Part shown: piece by piece, positions 9,100 through 17,158 of the stretch
Layout of the letters: every line of letters begins with the position of its first letter
How positions within the stretch are numbered: position 1 is the first letter of the stretch
Origin: Mycobacterium kansasii ATCC 12478
GTDB taxonomy: Bacteria > Actinomycetota > Actinomycetes > Mycobacteriales > Mycobacteriaceae
DNA length: 64,000 nt
Assembly: GCF_000157895.3 (NCBI RefSeq)
Contig: NC_022663.1
Span: 806,001 to 870,000 of the forward strand
Direction: 5' to 3'
Position numbers and translations under genes: made by a program
The notes under the pieces: model-generated
Told to the model about the DNA's origin: nothing
Databases searched by the model: none
What the model saw: only the letters and a program-made list of their open reading frames with translations

Positions 9100-9393
9100 G
9101 TGAGCTTGTTGGATGCCCACATTCCGCAGTTGGTGGCGTCACAGTCGGCGTTCGCCGCCAAGGCCGGTCTGATGCGTCACACGATCGGTTCCGCCGAGCA
9201 ATCGGCGATGTCGGCGCAGGCGTTTCATCAGGGTGAATCCGCCGCGGCATTTCAGGCCGCGCACGCGAGGTTTGTGGAGGCTGCGGGCAGGGTCAACGCC
9301 TTGCTGGATATCGCGCAGGCCAATCTCGGTGATGCTGCCGGGACTTACGTTGCTGCAGACGCTGCTGCGGCGTCGAGCTACACCGGATTCTGA
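9100..9393 (+). CDS. esxS: ESAT-6-like protein EsxS (EsxG family)
   Basis: A 97-residue WXG100-superfamily protein, EsxG/EsxS type. The sequence VSLLDAHIPQLVAS.. and the C-terminal VAADAAAASSYTGF are diagnostic for this subfamily; the LLDIAQANLG and SSYTGF details are nearer EsxS than EsxG. I chose the GTG at 9100 because AGGAGAG lies just upstream and family members begin there. It should form a four-helix heterodimer with the EsxR-like product encoded 37 bases downstream. Its place between PE-PPE pairs repeats the esxS-esxR locus, itself a duplicate of the ESX-3 pair. Confidence 0.9.
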   Translation: MSLLDAHIPQLVASQSAFAAKAGLMRHTIGSAEQSAMSAQAFHQGESAAAFQAAHARFVEAAGRVNALLDIAQANLGDAAGTYVAADAAAASSYTGF

Positions 9394-9430
9394 GTCGATC
9401 ACTACAACTAATTCTTGAAGGGAATTTGTG

Positions 9431-9721
9431 ATGTCACAAATCATGTACAACTACGCGGCGATGTTGGGACACGCCGGGGATATGTCGGGATACGCGGGAA
9501 CGCTGCAGAGCCTGGGTGCCGATATCGCTAGCGAACAATCCGCGCTGTCCAATGCGTGGCAGGGTGACACCGGAACGACCTATCAGGGTTGGCAGGCCCA
9601 GTGGAATGACGCCATGCAGGACCTGGTGCGCGCCTATCACTCGATGGCCTCCACTCATGAGTCCAACACCTTGGCGATGAACGCCCGCGACATCGCCGAA
9701 GCCGCCAAATGGGGCGCTTGA
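9431..9721 (+). CDS. esxR: ESAT-6-like protein EsxR (EsxH family, TB10.4 type)
   Basis: A 96-residue WXG100 protein starting MSQIMYNYAAMLGHAGD, with the WQG turn in NAWQGDTG near residue 43. GADIASEQ, TYQGWQ and HESNT match EsxR rather than EsxH. However, His14, His70, His76 and Glu77 are all present, the zinc ligands described for EsxH; as I recall EsxR, residue 70 is Gln there. Partner of the preceding EsxS-like protein and a likely substrate of an ESX-3-type system. ATG 9431 is preferred over the GTG one codon earlier. Confidence 0.9.
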   Translation: MSQIMYNYAAMLGHAGDMSGYAGTLQSLGADIASEQSALSNAWQGDTGTTYQGWQAQWNDAMQDLVRAYHSMASTHESNTLAMNARDIAEAAKWGA

Positions 9722-9758
9722 ACCCCTGAGACTGTCAATCGCTTGACCAGACGCTCCA

Positions 9759-9773
9759 ATACCGTGTGGGTAT
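9759..9773. promoter_or_regulatory. Inverted repeat ATACC-N5-GGTAT upstream of the second PE gene
   Basis: A perfect 5-base inverted repeat in the 119-base gap between esxR and the second PE gene, 68 bases before its start codon. Its ATAC/GTAT ends recall the paired palindromes in front of the first PE gene, but the spacing differs. An AT-rich stretch (TATGCGAATATT) overlaps its right side. Confidence 0.25.
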
Positions 9774-9832
9774 GCGAATATTGCCGCGGTGTATTGTTAC
9801 CCATGAAGCGGGCACTGACTGACGTTCGAAGC

Positions 9833-10747
9833 AAGGGGTTGTGGCGGTGACGTTGTGGGTGGTTCCTGAAGGGTTGGCGGGCGCGGCCGCCGCGGTCGAG
9901 GCGCTCAGCGCGCGACTGGCGGCCGCGCATGCCGCTGCCGCGCCGATGATTTCGGCGGTGGTGGCACCGGTGGCCGATCCGGTGTCGTTGAGCACCGCGG
10001 CGGGCTTCAGCGCTGGCGGTATCGAGCATGTGGGCGTGGCCACCGAGGCCGTCGAAGAGCTGACCCGCTCCGGAGCCGACCTGGGTACCGCCGGAATCAG
10101 CTACGCCGCCGGCGATAGCGCAGCAGCGCTGACCTACGGCCTGGCAGGTGCCGAGGCATGACCGCACCCCTCTGGATGGCCTCCCCACCGGAGGTGCACT
10201 CCGCGCTGCTCAGCGCCGGCCCCGGGCCCGCCCCGCTGATCGCAGCCGCCGCACAATGGTCCTCGCTTAGCGCCGAATACGCGGCCGTCGCCGAAGAACT
10301 CACCACCGTGCTGGCCGGAATGGAAGCTGTCGCCTGGCACGGCCTGAGCGCCGAGATCTGCACAGCAGCCTACGCACCGTATCTGGCGTGGTTGACCCAA
10401 GCCAGCGCCGACAGCGCCGCCACCGCCACCGTCCACCAGAGCGCCGCAACCGCCTACCTCAGCGCCCTGGCCGCCATGCCGACCCTGGGCGAGCTGGCCG
10501 CCAACCACGCCACCCACGCGGTCTTGCTGGCCACCAACTTCTTCGGCATCAACACCATCCCCATCGCCCTCAACGAAGCCGACTACCTGCGCATGTGGAT
10601 CCAAGCCGCCACCACCATGAGCGCCTACGAAGCAATCACCACCACCGCACTGGCCACCACCCCCCACACCACCCCCGCACCCGTCATCATCAAACCCGGC
10701 AGCACCATCGCCGCCACCGCCGCCCAAACCACCCTCACCCCCTTCCC
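9833..10747 (+). repeat. Copy 2 of the 915-bp PE/PPE direct repeat
   Basis: Second copy of the segment at 7455-8369. The three differences seen are C/T in the PE codon giving Ala versus Val, G/A giving Gly versus Asp in PE, and a silent C/G change in PPE. The upstream and downstream flanks are unrelated between copies, so the borders are sharp. Confidence 0.9.
9841..10161 (+). CDS. PE family protein (second copy)
   Basis: A 106-residue PE protein with a GTG start, differing from the first copy at two positions that I see (Ala to Val in VVAPVADP, Gly to Asp in SGADLG). The PE motif (WVVPEGL) and the YAAGD secretion signal are unchanged. Its stop overlaps the next PPE start by four bases. By gene order it corresponds to PE27A of M. 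tuberculosis. Confidence 0.9.
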   Translation: MAVTLWVVPEGLAGAAAAVEALSARLAAAHAAAAPMISAVVAPVADPVSLSTAAGFSAGGIEHVGVATEAVEELTRSGADLGTAGISYAAGDSAAALTYGLAGAEA

Positions 10748-11438
10748 ATGGCAACAAATCACCGAGCTTCTGGACTATGTAGGCCGGCTGCTGTGGGAAG
10801 TACTTCCAACATTGCTGTCGGAACTCATTCCGCTCGGATGGGCGGTGCTTTGGCTGGCGTTAGATGTCTTGACTCTCAATGTAATTGGGCTGGTGCTCCA
10901 ATTAATCGAAGATGCTCCGCTATTCATCCAGTTTGGTCTAAATTGCTTGCTGATCGCGTACTTCCTGGCCTACGGGTACTTCGGTGTGCTGAAGATCCTG
11001 CTTGAGTGGGTGATCGGGAATTTGTTCGGTTTCTCTCCCCTGCTAGCCGGGATGTTGGCTGGCGGTGTTGCCCCCCAGATGGCCGGTGTCTCGGGTGTGC
11101 CGTTGGTGGGCCTGACCACTGCGACCGCTCCATTGGCGGCTATGGCTGGGGTAACTCCGGTGGCGGCCACAGAAGTCGCTGCGCTGGAGCCGGTGGCGGG
11201 TGTGTCGGCGGTGGTGTCGCAGTCGCAGTTGGTGTCGGTGACAGCCAGCCACCAGGGTGCCGGGTCATTAGGATTTGCGGGTACCGCCGAACAAGGGGCC
11301 GGGGTGCAGGCTGGTGGGTTGGCCACCGTACGAGGTGCCGAGTTCGATGGCGCGCAGGTGCCGATGTTGCCGGCCACCTGGCATCCGGAACTGGTTGGGA
11401 CAGCTGCTGATAGCGGATTAGTCCTGGCTGCTGTGTGA
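10158..11438 (+). CDS. PPE family protein (second copy, different C-terminal half)
   Basis: A 426-residue PPE protein whose first 196 residues match the first PPE copy, apparently without a residue change. The remainder differs: long hydrophobic segments (WAVLWLALDVLTLNVIGLVL, FGLNCLLIAYFLAYGYFGVL) and an Ala/Val-rich region before the shared tail PMLPATWHPELVGTAADSG. In gene order it matches PPE46. The common domain with two alternative C-termini suggests that one PE partner could pair with either PPE. Confidence 0.9.
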   Translation: MTAPLWMASPPEVHSALLSAGPGPAPLIAAAAQWSSLSAEYAAVAEELTTVLAGMEAVAWHGLSAEICTAAYAPYLAWLTQASADSAATATVHQSAATAYLSALAAMPTLGELAANHATHAVLLATNFFGINTIPIALNEADYLRMWIQAATTMSAYEAITTTALATTPHTTPAPVIIKPGSTIAATAAQTTLTPFPWQQITELLDYVGRLLWEVLPTLLSELIPLGWAVLWLALDVLTLNVIGLVLQLIEDAPLFIQFGLNCLLIAYFLAYGYFGVLKILLEWVIGNLFGFSPLLAGMLAGGVAPQMAGVSGVPLVGLTTATAPLAAMAGVTPVAATEVAALEPVAGVSAVVSQSQLVSVTASHQGAGSLGFAGTAEQGAGVQAGGLATVRGAEFDGAQVPMLPATWHPELVGTAADSGLVLAAV

Positions 11439-11645
11439 TGGCAGTGAGTTTGTTTCTGGATCGGCGAGACAACGGCCGCGGGATACTGCCGCTCGGGAAC
11501 CATGATCACCGGCGGCTCCAATATTGCGTTATGCAATGGTTGCAGTAGTGTTTTTATAGGCGCACCGCACTAGCGGCGGTCGATCCATTGCCGCAAGTCA
11601 GGGCGCGGCGGCGTTCAGCGGGGTGCATGTACACACGCTGAGGGG

Positions 11646-12137
11646 ATGGGGATCGTGAAGATCGTGAAGAACGTGCGGCCACCGGCAGGGTTGAGTCGGC
11701 TCCTGTATCGACTGCCGATCTACGTCTACCGGGCCGGTCTTGGGTGGGTGTTCGGGAATCGCATCATGCTGCTTCATCACATCGGGCGCCGGTCCGGTAA
11801 CCGGCGTTATGCGGTGCTCGAAGTTGTCGAACACGATCCCGCCGACGGCAGCTTTGTCGTCGCATCGGGTTGGGGGCCGACCGCTGCCTGGTACCAAAAC
11901 GTTGTTCACAAACCGGACGTCACTGTCCAGGTGGGAAGACGAACGATGCCGGTGAGGTCGGTGACGTTGGACGCCGACGAGGGCGCGGAAATTTTCGCGC
12001 GCTACGCGGTGCGGCATCGAATGGCAGCGAAGTTTCTGCTTCCGCGCCTCATGGGGTTCTCGGTCGACGGGTCGGAGGCCGACTTCCGGGAGGCTGGGCG
12101 GCATATGCCGTTCGTGCGGTTCGTCCCGGGTTCTTAG
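11646..12137 (+). CDS. Deazaflavin (F420)-dependent nitroreductase family protein
   Basis: A 163-residue protein of the DUF385/Ddn family. LLHHIGRRSGNRRYAVLEVV (near 40-60) matches the conserved hTGRKSG..R..pl core, and VASGWGPTAAWYQNV matches the F420-contacting WxxNl segment. The family binds coenzyme F420 and reduces quinones or other acceptors; the substrate here is unknown. The P450 start codon follows ten bases after its stop, behind a good AGGAG site, so the two are probably co-transcribed. Confidence 0.85.
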   Translation: MGIVKIVKNVRPPAGLSRLLYRLPIYVYRAGLGWVFGNRIMLLHHIGRRSGNRRYAVLEVVEHDPADGSFVVASGWGPTAAWYQNVVHKPDVTVQVGRRTMPVRSVTLDADEGAEIFARYAVRHRMAAKFLLPRLMGFSVDGSEADFREAGRHMPFVRFVPGS

Positions 12138-12146
12138 GAGATCATC

Positions 12147-13574
12147 ATGAAACCCACGATCGTATCGGGGCCGAGTGGCGCTGCGGCGCTGCGGTGGTGG
12201 GCCCGCATGGCGCGCGACCCGCTTGCCACATATGCCTCGCTGCAGCGCACCTACGGCGATGCGGTGCGCCTGCCGTTTCGCCGCCACCGGCCGATCCTGC
12301 TGCTGAGCCGACCCGAACATGCCGAACACGTGCTCGTGACACAACAGCGCAACTACGTCAAGGCCGTCACCTATCTGCCGCTGCGCGCCTTGCTTGGCTC
12401 CGGGCTGTTAACCAGCGAAGGCAACGTATGGGAACGACACCGCCGCATCATCCAGCCCGTCTTTGCCCGGCGTCATCTCAACGCCTTCGCACCCGAAATC
12501 GTGGCGGCTGCGCAGCGCAGGGTGGCCACGTGGCGAGATGGCGACGTCGTTGATGCAGCCGAGCAGATGCGCGCTCTCACCCTCGAGATCGTCGGCCGAG
12601 TGCTGTTCGGTGCGTCACTGGCTGGCTCGGCGCAGCGCATTGGCGACGCTTTGGGCGCGATCCAGCACGCAGCGATTATCAGCGTGTTGCTATCGGCCGC
12701 CGTCCCCGAATGGGCTGGCTCGGCGTGGCTGCGGCGCGTACCCGGCGTAGCGGCTCCGGTCAGCACGCTGGATGCCGTCGTGGCCGAGATCGTCACGCGC
12801 CGTCGTGCCGAAACGGGCTCAGGCGACGGCGCCGACCTGCTCGACCTCCTACTCACCGCGCGCGACGAGGACGGTTCGACGTTCGACGACGTCGAGATCC
12901 GCGATGAGGTGCTAACGCTGATGCTCGCCGGGCATGAAACCACTTCCACCGCGCTCACCTGGACACTTGCGTTGTTGTCTCGCTGTCCCGCCGCCCGCCG
13001 CCGGTTGGAAGCCGAGGTCGACGACGTGCTGGCCGGCCGCCCGGCCTGTGCTGACGACGTCGACCGTCTTGTGTTCACCGAAGCGGTCATCAACGAGGCG
13101 ATGCGCCTCTACCCGCCCGCGTGGAGCATCGAGCGCGACGCCGTCGAAGCCGACGACATCGCCGGCATACCCGTGGCCGCGGGAACAACCGTAGTCGTGC
13201 CGCCCTACCTGCTGCACCGGCACCCGCAGTTCTGGCCGAATCCGGAGGGCTTTGACCCGGACCGCTTCCTGACTGAAACCGATCGGCCCCGCTACTCTTT
13301 CGTGCCGTTCGGCGGCGGACGCCGTATCTGTGTGGGGGCGGGCTTCGCAATGTTCGAAGCCAAGCTCGTGCTGGCAACCATCGCTCAGGCGCACCCGCTC
13401 GATCTGTTATCCGGGGGGATGCCCGCCGTCCGAACGGAGATCACCCTGCGGCCCCGCGGCCCGGTGCCCATGCGGATCACGCAGCGGCTTGCCCAGGCCG
13501 TCGATCGGAGGGCACAGCCCACGGCCCGCGATGCGATTGAGACGATTGAAGGCGTGCCCGCCTCGGCTCCCTGA
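12147..13574 (+). CDS. Cytochrome P450
   Basis: A 475-residue soluble heme monooxygenase. The I-helix oxygen-binding motif is MLAGHETTSTAL near residue 260, the ExxR motif is EAMRLYPP near 318, and the heme loop FVPFGGGRRICVG with the axial Cys is near 395. The architecture (YVKAVTYLPLRALLGSGLLTSEG.. WERHRRIIQPVF) resembles the CYP102/CYP4-like bacterial class rather than the CYP125 type. Redox partners are not encoded next to it. It is coupled to the preceding nitroreductase gene; substrate unknown. Confidence 0.92.
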   Translation: MKPTIVSGPSGAAALRWWARMARDPLATYASLQRTYGDAVRLPFRRHRPILLLSRPEHAEHVLVTQQRNYVKAVTYLPLRALLGSGLLTSEGNVWERHRRIIQPVFARRHLNAFAPEIVAAAQRRVATWRDGDVVDAAEQMRALTLEIVGRVLFGASLAGSAQRIGDALGAIQHAAIISVLLSAAVPEWAGSAWLRRVPGVAAPVSTLDAVVAEIVTRRRAETGSGDGADLLDLLLTARDEDGSTFDDVEIRDEVLTLMLAGHETTSTALTWTLALLSRCPAARRRLEAEVDDVLAGRPACADDVDRLVFTEAVINEAMRLYPPAWSIERDAVEADDIAGIPVAAGTTVVVPPYLLHRHPQFWPNPEGFDPDRFLTETDRPRYSFVPFGGGRRICVGAGFAMFEAKLVLATIAQAHPLDLLSGGMPAVRTEITLRPRGPVPMRITQRLAQAVDRRAQPTARDAIETIEGVPASAP

Positions 13575-13665
13575 GGGCACGACCGGGGTACACCAGCGGG
13601 CACACACCGATGCCGACTTCGACCCGGCTCAGCACTTGCTGACATAGGCCTCGGGAGGACACAAC

Positions 13666-16116
13666 GTGCGGGAGTGCGGCGACGATACGTTGGCGAAGCT
13701 CCCATTGGAGCGGGCGCTCGCCCACCTGGACAGCTCCGCTGCAGGGTTGACTTCGGCCCAAGCACTTTCGCGGTTGGAGCGCTACGGGCCTAACGAGATC
13801 ACCGAACGGCGTCAGAACCCGCTGTTGGTGCTTCTTGGGTACTTTTGGGCGCCGATCCCATGGATGATCGAGGCCGCGCTGGTGCTATCGCTGGCCGCTC
13901 GGCACTGGACCGACGCGGGGATCATCGCCGCCTTGTTGCTGGTGAACGGGCTGGTGGCGTTCACCGAGGAGCACCAGGCAGCCGGGACGATCGCGGCGCT
14001 TCGACGACGGCTGGCAACGTCGGCGCGCGCGTTGCGCGACGGCGCATGGACGTCGGTGCCGGTACGGGAGTTGGTGCCGGGTGATGTGGTGCGGGTCAGG
14101 TTGGGTGATGTGATTCCCGCCGATCTGCGGGTACTTGACGACGCTGCCCTCGAAGTGGACCAGTCTGCGCTGACTGGCGAGTCCTTGGCCGTCGCCCGCG
14201 GCAAGGGCAATGCGCTGTACTCGGGGTCAGTGCTGGTGCGCGGCGAAGCCGACGCGCTGGTGTACGCCACCGGGGGGTCGTCGTATTTCGGGCGGGCCGC
14301 TGCGCTGGTGGAGACTGCGGGCACAGTCAGCCACTTCCAGCGCGCGGTGCTGCGCATCGGCAACTACCTCATCGTCATTGCAGTGGCGCTCGTCGCATTG
14401 ACGGTGGCGGTGTCGCTGATCCAGGGCAATCCGGTGTTGCAAACGCTGGAATTTGCGCTGGTGGTCACGATCGCCTCGGTTCCGGTCGCTCTACCGGCGG
14501 TGCTGTCGGTCACGATGGCCGTCGGTGCGCGCAAGTTGGCACATCAACAGGCCGTGGTTAGCCACCTGCCCGCAGTCGAGGAACTCGGCGGCATCGACGT
14601 GTTGTGCTCAGACAAAACCGGCACCCTGACCCAGAACCGCCTCGCGGTGGCGACTTGCTGGGTGGCGCCGGGTATTTCCGAGCACGATCTACTGGCAGCG
14701 GGCACGCTGGCCTCACGGGCCGAGGACAACGATCCCATCGATGTGGCGGTACTGGCCACCTGCGAACCACCGGCGCTGCATGTGGAGCAGTTCACGCCCT
14801 TCGACCCCGTGCGAAAACGCTCGGAAGCCTACGTGCGTGGCCCCGATGGCCGCCGATTCGAGGTCAGCAAGGGCGCGCCGCAAGTCATCGCCGCACTTTG
14901 TGAGCAGGACGCTGTCACGAGCCAGGTCGGTGAGGTAGTCGACCAGTTCGCCGCACACGGGTACCGATCGCTCGGCGTGGCCCAAACCGATATGACCGGA
15001 TCGTGGCGCCTGCTCGGCGTCTTGGCGTTGGCCGATCCGGCCCGCAATGACTCCGCCGCAACCATCGCCGCCGCGCGCCAGCTCGGGATCGACGTCAAGA
15101 TGGTCACCGGCGATCAGCGCGCCATCGCCCGCGAAATCGCCCGACAGGTCGGGTTGGGAGAGCAGATACTCGGCGCAGCAGCGCTTGCTACCACCGCCGG
15201 TGACGACGAATTGGCAGGCCGTGTTGAGGTGGCCGATGGCTTTGCTGAGGTGTTCCCCGAACACAAATATCGCATCGTGCGACTGTTGCAGGCCGGTGGG
15301 CACATCGTCGGGATGACCGGTGATGGCGTCAACGACGCTCCAGCCCTCAAACAGGCCGACGCCGGGATCGCGGTCGCCGGAGCCACCGATGCGGCTCGCG
15401 CTGCGGCCGATGTGGTGCTACTCGCGCCAGGGCTGGCGGTGATCGTGGCCGCCATCCGGCAGGCCCGCGAAATCTTCGCGCGGATGACCAGCTACGCCAC
15501 CTACCGCGTCGCTGAAACCATTCGGGTGCTATTGCTGATCACGCTGGCGATCGTGACCATGAACTTCTTCCCAGTCACCGCCGTGATGATTGTGTTCTTG
15601 GCGCTGCTCAACGACGGCGCCATCCTGGCCATTGCCTACGACCACGTCCGTGGTTCAAACAGACCCGCCGCCTGGGATATGCGCGGCGTGCTAACCATAG
15701 CCACCACGCTGGGCGTCATGGGGGTTGGTGAGACCTTCCTACTCTTCGCCTTCGCCGACACGGCCCTGGGCCTGGACCACAACGTCATCCGTACCCTGAT
15801 CTACCTCAAACTGTCGGTCTCGGGCCACCTCACGGTTTTCGTCACGCGCAGCCGCGGCCCGTTCTGGTCACGGCCCGCACCCGCACGGATACTGCTGCTG
15901 GCTGTCATCGGAACGCAGGTGATCGCAACGGTCATCGCCGTCTACGGCGTACTCATGACGCCGCTGGGCTGGGGCTGGGCCACCGTCGTGTGGGCCTACG
16001 CTTTGTTCTGGTTCCTCGTCGAGGATCGCGTCAAGCTAAGCACCTACCAATGGCTCGACCGCCCAAACGTTGCGTCCGCAGATACGGCAAGCAGATCTCC
16101 ATCTGATGGCGAGTAA
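13666..16116 (+). CDS. Plasma-membrane proton-efflux P-type ATPase (P3A)
   Basis: An 816-residue integral membrane pump with a GTG start behind GGGAGG. An N-terminal cation ATPase domain is followed by a first helix pair (PWMIEAALVLSLA), the actuator motif LTGES near 168, and PVALPAVLSVTMAVGARKLA, which is typical of H+-ATPases. The phosphorylation site is DKTGTLTQNRL near 316, and the hinge GMTGDGVNDAPALKQADAGIAV is near 547. Six further helices follow. It would extrude protons, or another cation, at the cost of ATP. Members are found in acid-tolerant bacteria. The gene stands apart from the P450 by 91 bases. Confidence 0.9.
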   Translation: MRECGDDTLAKLPLERALAHLDSSAAGLTSAQALSRLERYGPNEITERRQNPLLVLLGYFWAPIPWMIEAALVLSLAARHWTDAGIIAALLLVNGLVAFTEEHQAAGTIAALRRRLATSARALRDGAWTSVPVRELVPGDVVRVRLGDVIPADLRVLDDAALEVDQSALTGESLAVARGKGNALYSGSVLVRGEADALVYATGGSSYFGRAAALVETAGTVSHFQRAVLRIGNYLIVIAVALVALTVAVSLIQGNPVLQTLEFALVVTIASVPVALPAVLSVTMAVGARKLAHQQAVVSHLPAVEELGGIDVLCSDKTGTLTQNRLAVATCWVAPGISEHDLLAAGTLASRAEDNDPIDVAVLATCEPPALHVEQFTPFDPVRKRSEAYVRGPDGRRFEVSKGAPQVIAALCEQDAVTSQVGEVVDQFAAHGYRSLGVAQTDMTGSWRLLGVLALADPARNDSAATIAAARQLGIDVKMVTGDQRAIAREIARQVGLGEQILGAAALATTAGDDELAGRVEVADGFAEVFPEHKYRIVRLLQAGGHIVGMTGDGVNDAPALKQADAGIAVAGATDAARAAADVVLLAPGLAVIVAAIRQAREIFARMTSYATYRVAETIRVLLLITLAIVTMNFFPVTAVMIVFLALLNDGAILAIAYDHVRGSNRPAAWDMRGVLTIATTLGVMGVGETFLLFAFADTALGLDHNVIRTLIYLKLSVSGHLTVFVTRSRGPFWSRPAPARILLLAVIGTQVIATVIAVYGVLMTPLGWGWATVVWAYALFWFLVEDRVKLSTYQWLDRPNVASADTASRSPSDGE

Positions 16117-16122
16117 ACCCGC

Positions 16123-16458
16123 GTGGTGGCTTTGCGGTGTGGTCTGCTCAGTTGTGCTCAGGCGGCGATCCGCGGCAGTCTCCGGTTTCTGGACTACCAT
16201 CTGTTCATCGCGGCGGGCGACTCACCCACACCACTGGTGCCCGTAACCACCAACGTGGTCGTGGGGCGTGCTCACCGATGCATCCAACCGGCATCCGACC
16301 TCGTCATCTCCAACGTCGCAGGCATCAAGGAAACCCGACGCCGCAACGGCGCGGGCGATCGACGCCCGACGTACCTCGCCCCCCTGACGCTGCGGGCCTG
16401 CGAGGAGCTCAACGAAGCCGCCGGGACACGCACGCACCCGAGCCGGGTATCTTCCTGA
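16123..16458 (+). pseudogene. Possible decayed WS/DGAT fragment
   Basis: A 111-codon open frame whose middle reads DLVISNVAGIKETRRRNGA...YLAPLT...LN. This loosely matches the C-terminal WS/DGAT signature (vSNVPGP..plyl.GA....P..LN). The N-terminal part resembles nothing I know, and there is no HHxxxDG motif. The 458 bases between the ATPase and the next nitroreductase gene hold nothing else I can identify. The call is tentative. Confidence 0.25.
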
Positions 16459-16574
16459 AGACGGATCGGGGGTTCTCGGCTAAGCCCGGACCGGCCAAAT
16501 GCGTTGCCGGGCAGGAACATCGCCGGCAACTGTTGGCTTGCCCACCCAGGCGTCACCCACGATATGCCGCATCG

Positions 16575-17063
16575 CTAGTCGGCCGGCGTAAACCGGACCA
16601 CGGCCCAATTCAGACGTTCAGCCGCCTCGGCGAACTCCTCGACTGAGGGTATGCGCTTGTCGCGGAACTTCAATCCGATGATGAGTTGCGCGCGCCTGAC
16701 CCCATAGGACTCGGCGCAGCGGTGGACGAGATCGGCGACGGTCGCACGGTCTTCGATGAGTTCACCGTGCATGGTCATCGGCTTGCCGTCGTAATAGATC
16801 TCGGCGGTGGCACCGTTGCGGAAGTTGTTCTTCCACCGCATGCGGGTGAGGACGAAAAGTCCGTCATCCAACCAGTGGGCACTTATCGGTATCGAATACT
16901 CGCGACCTGTCTTACGCCCCGTGAAGCTCAACACCATAAAGTGCTTACCCGCCGAACCCGCAAAACGGGTGCGCAGCAACAGGTTTACGAATGGGCGAAT
17001 GATAGTCAGCGCGCGCTGCCCGCCGTCGCTGACACCTTCGACCGCATATAATTGTTTAGGCAT
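16575..17063 (-). CDS. Nitroreductase / deazaflavin-dependent oxidoreductase family protein
   Basis: A 162-residue protein. VLSFTGRKTGREYSIPISAHW (near 45-65) is the DUF385/Ddn signature, followed by LFVLTRMRWKNNFRNGA, equivalent to the F420-binding W..N segment. It lies 95 bases downstream of the WS/DGAT gene on the same strand and may share its promoter. In M. tuberculosis the DosR-controlled tgs1 is also followed by a nitroreductase gene (Rv3131), although of a different family. Substrate unknown. Confidence 0.8.
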   Translation of the reverse strand: MPKQLYAVEGVSDGGQRALTIIRPFVNLLLRTRFAGSAGKHFMVLSFTGRKTGREYSIPISAHWLDDGLFVLTRMRWKNNFRNGATAEIYYDGKPMTMHGELIEDRATVADLVHRCAESYGVRRAQLIIGLKFRDKRIPSVEEFAEAAERLNWAVVRFTPAD

Positions 17064-17158
17064 GCTAGATGTTATATCAGCTAAGTTTCGCGCCCGCCAC
17101 CCGACGGCCCCGACGGCTTTCGGGGGTCAACCCGGGCGCAGAGTTCCGGCAGCCCACA

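Noticed and set aside
7463..11438. A complete ESX secretion system
   Set aside because: Only PE, PPE and Esx substrate genes are present; no EccB-E, MycP or ATPase genes occur in the window.
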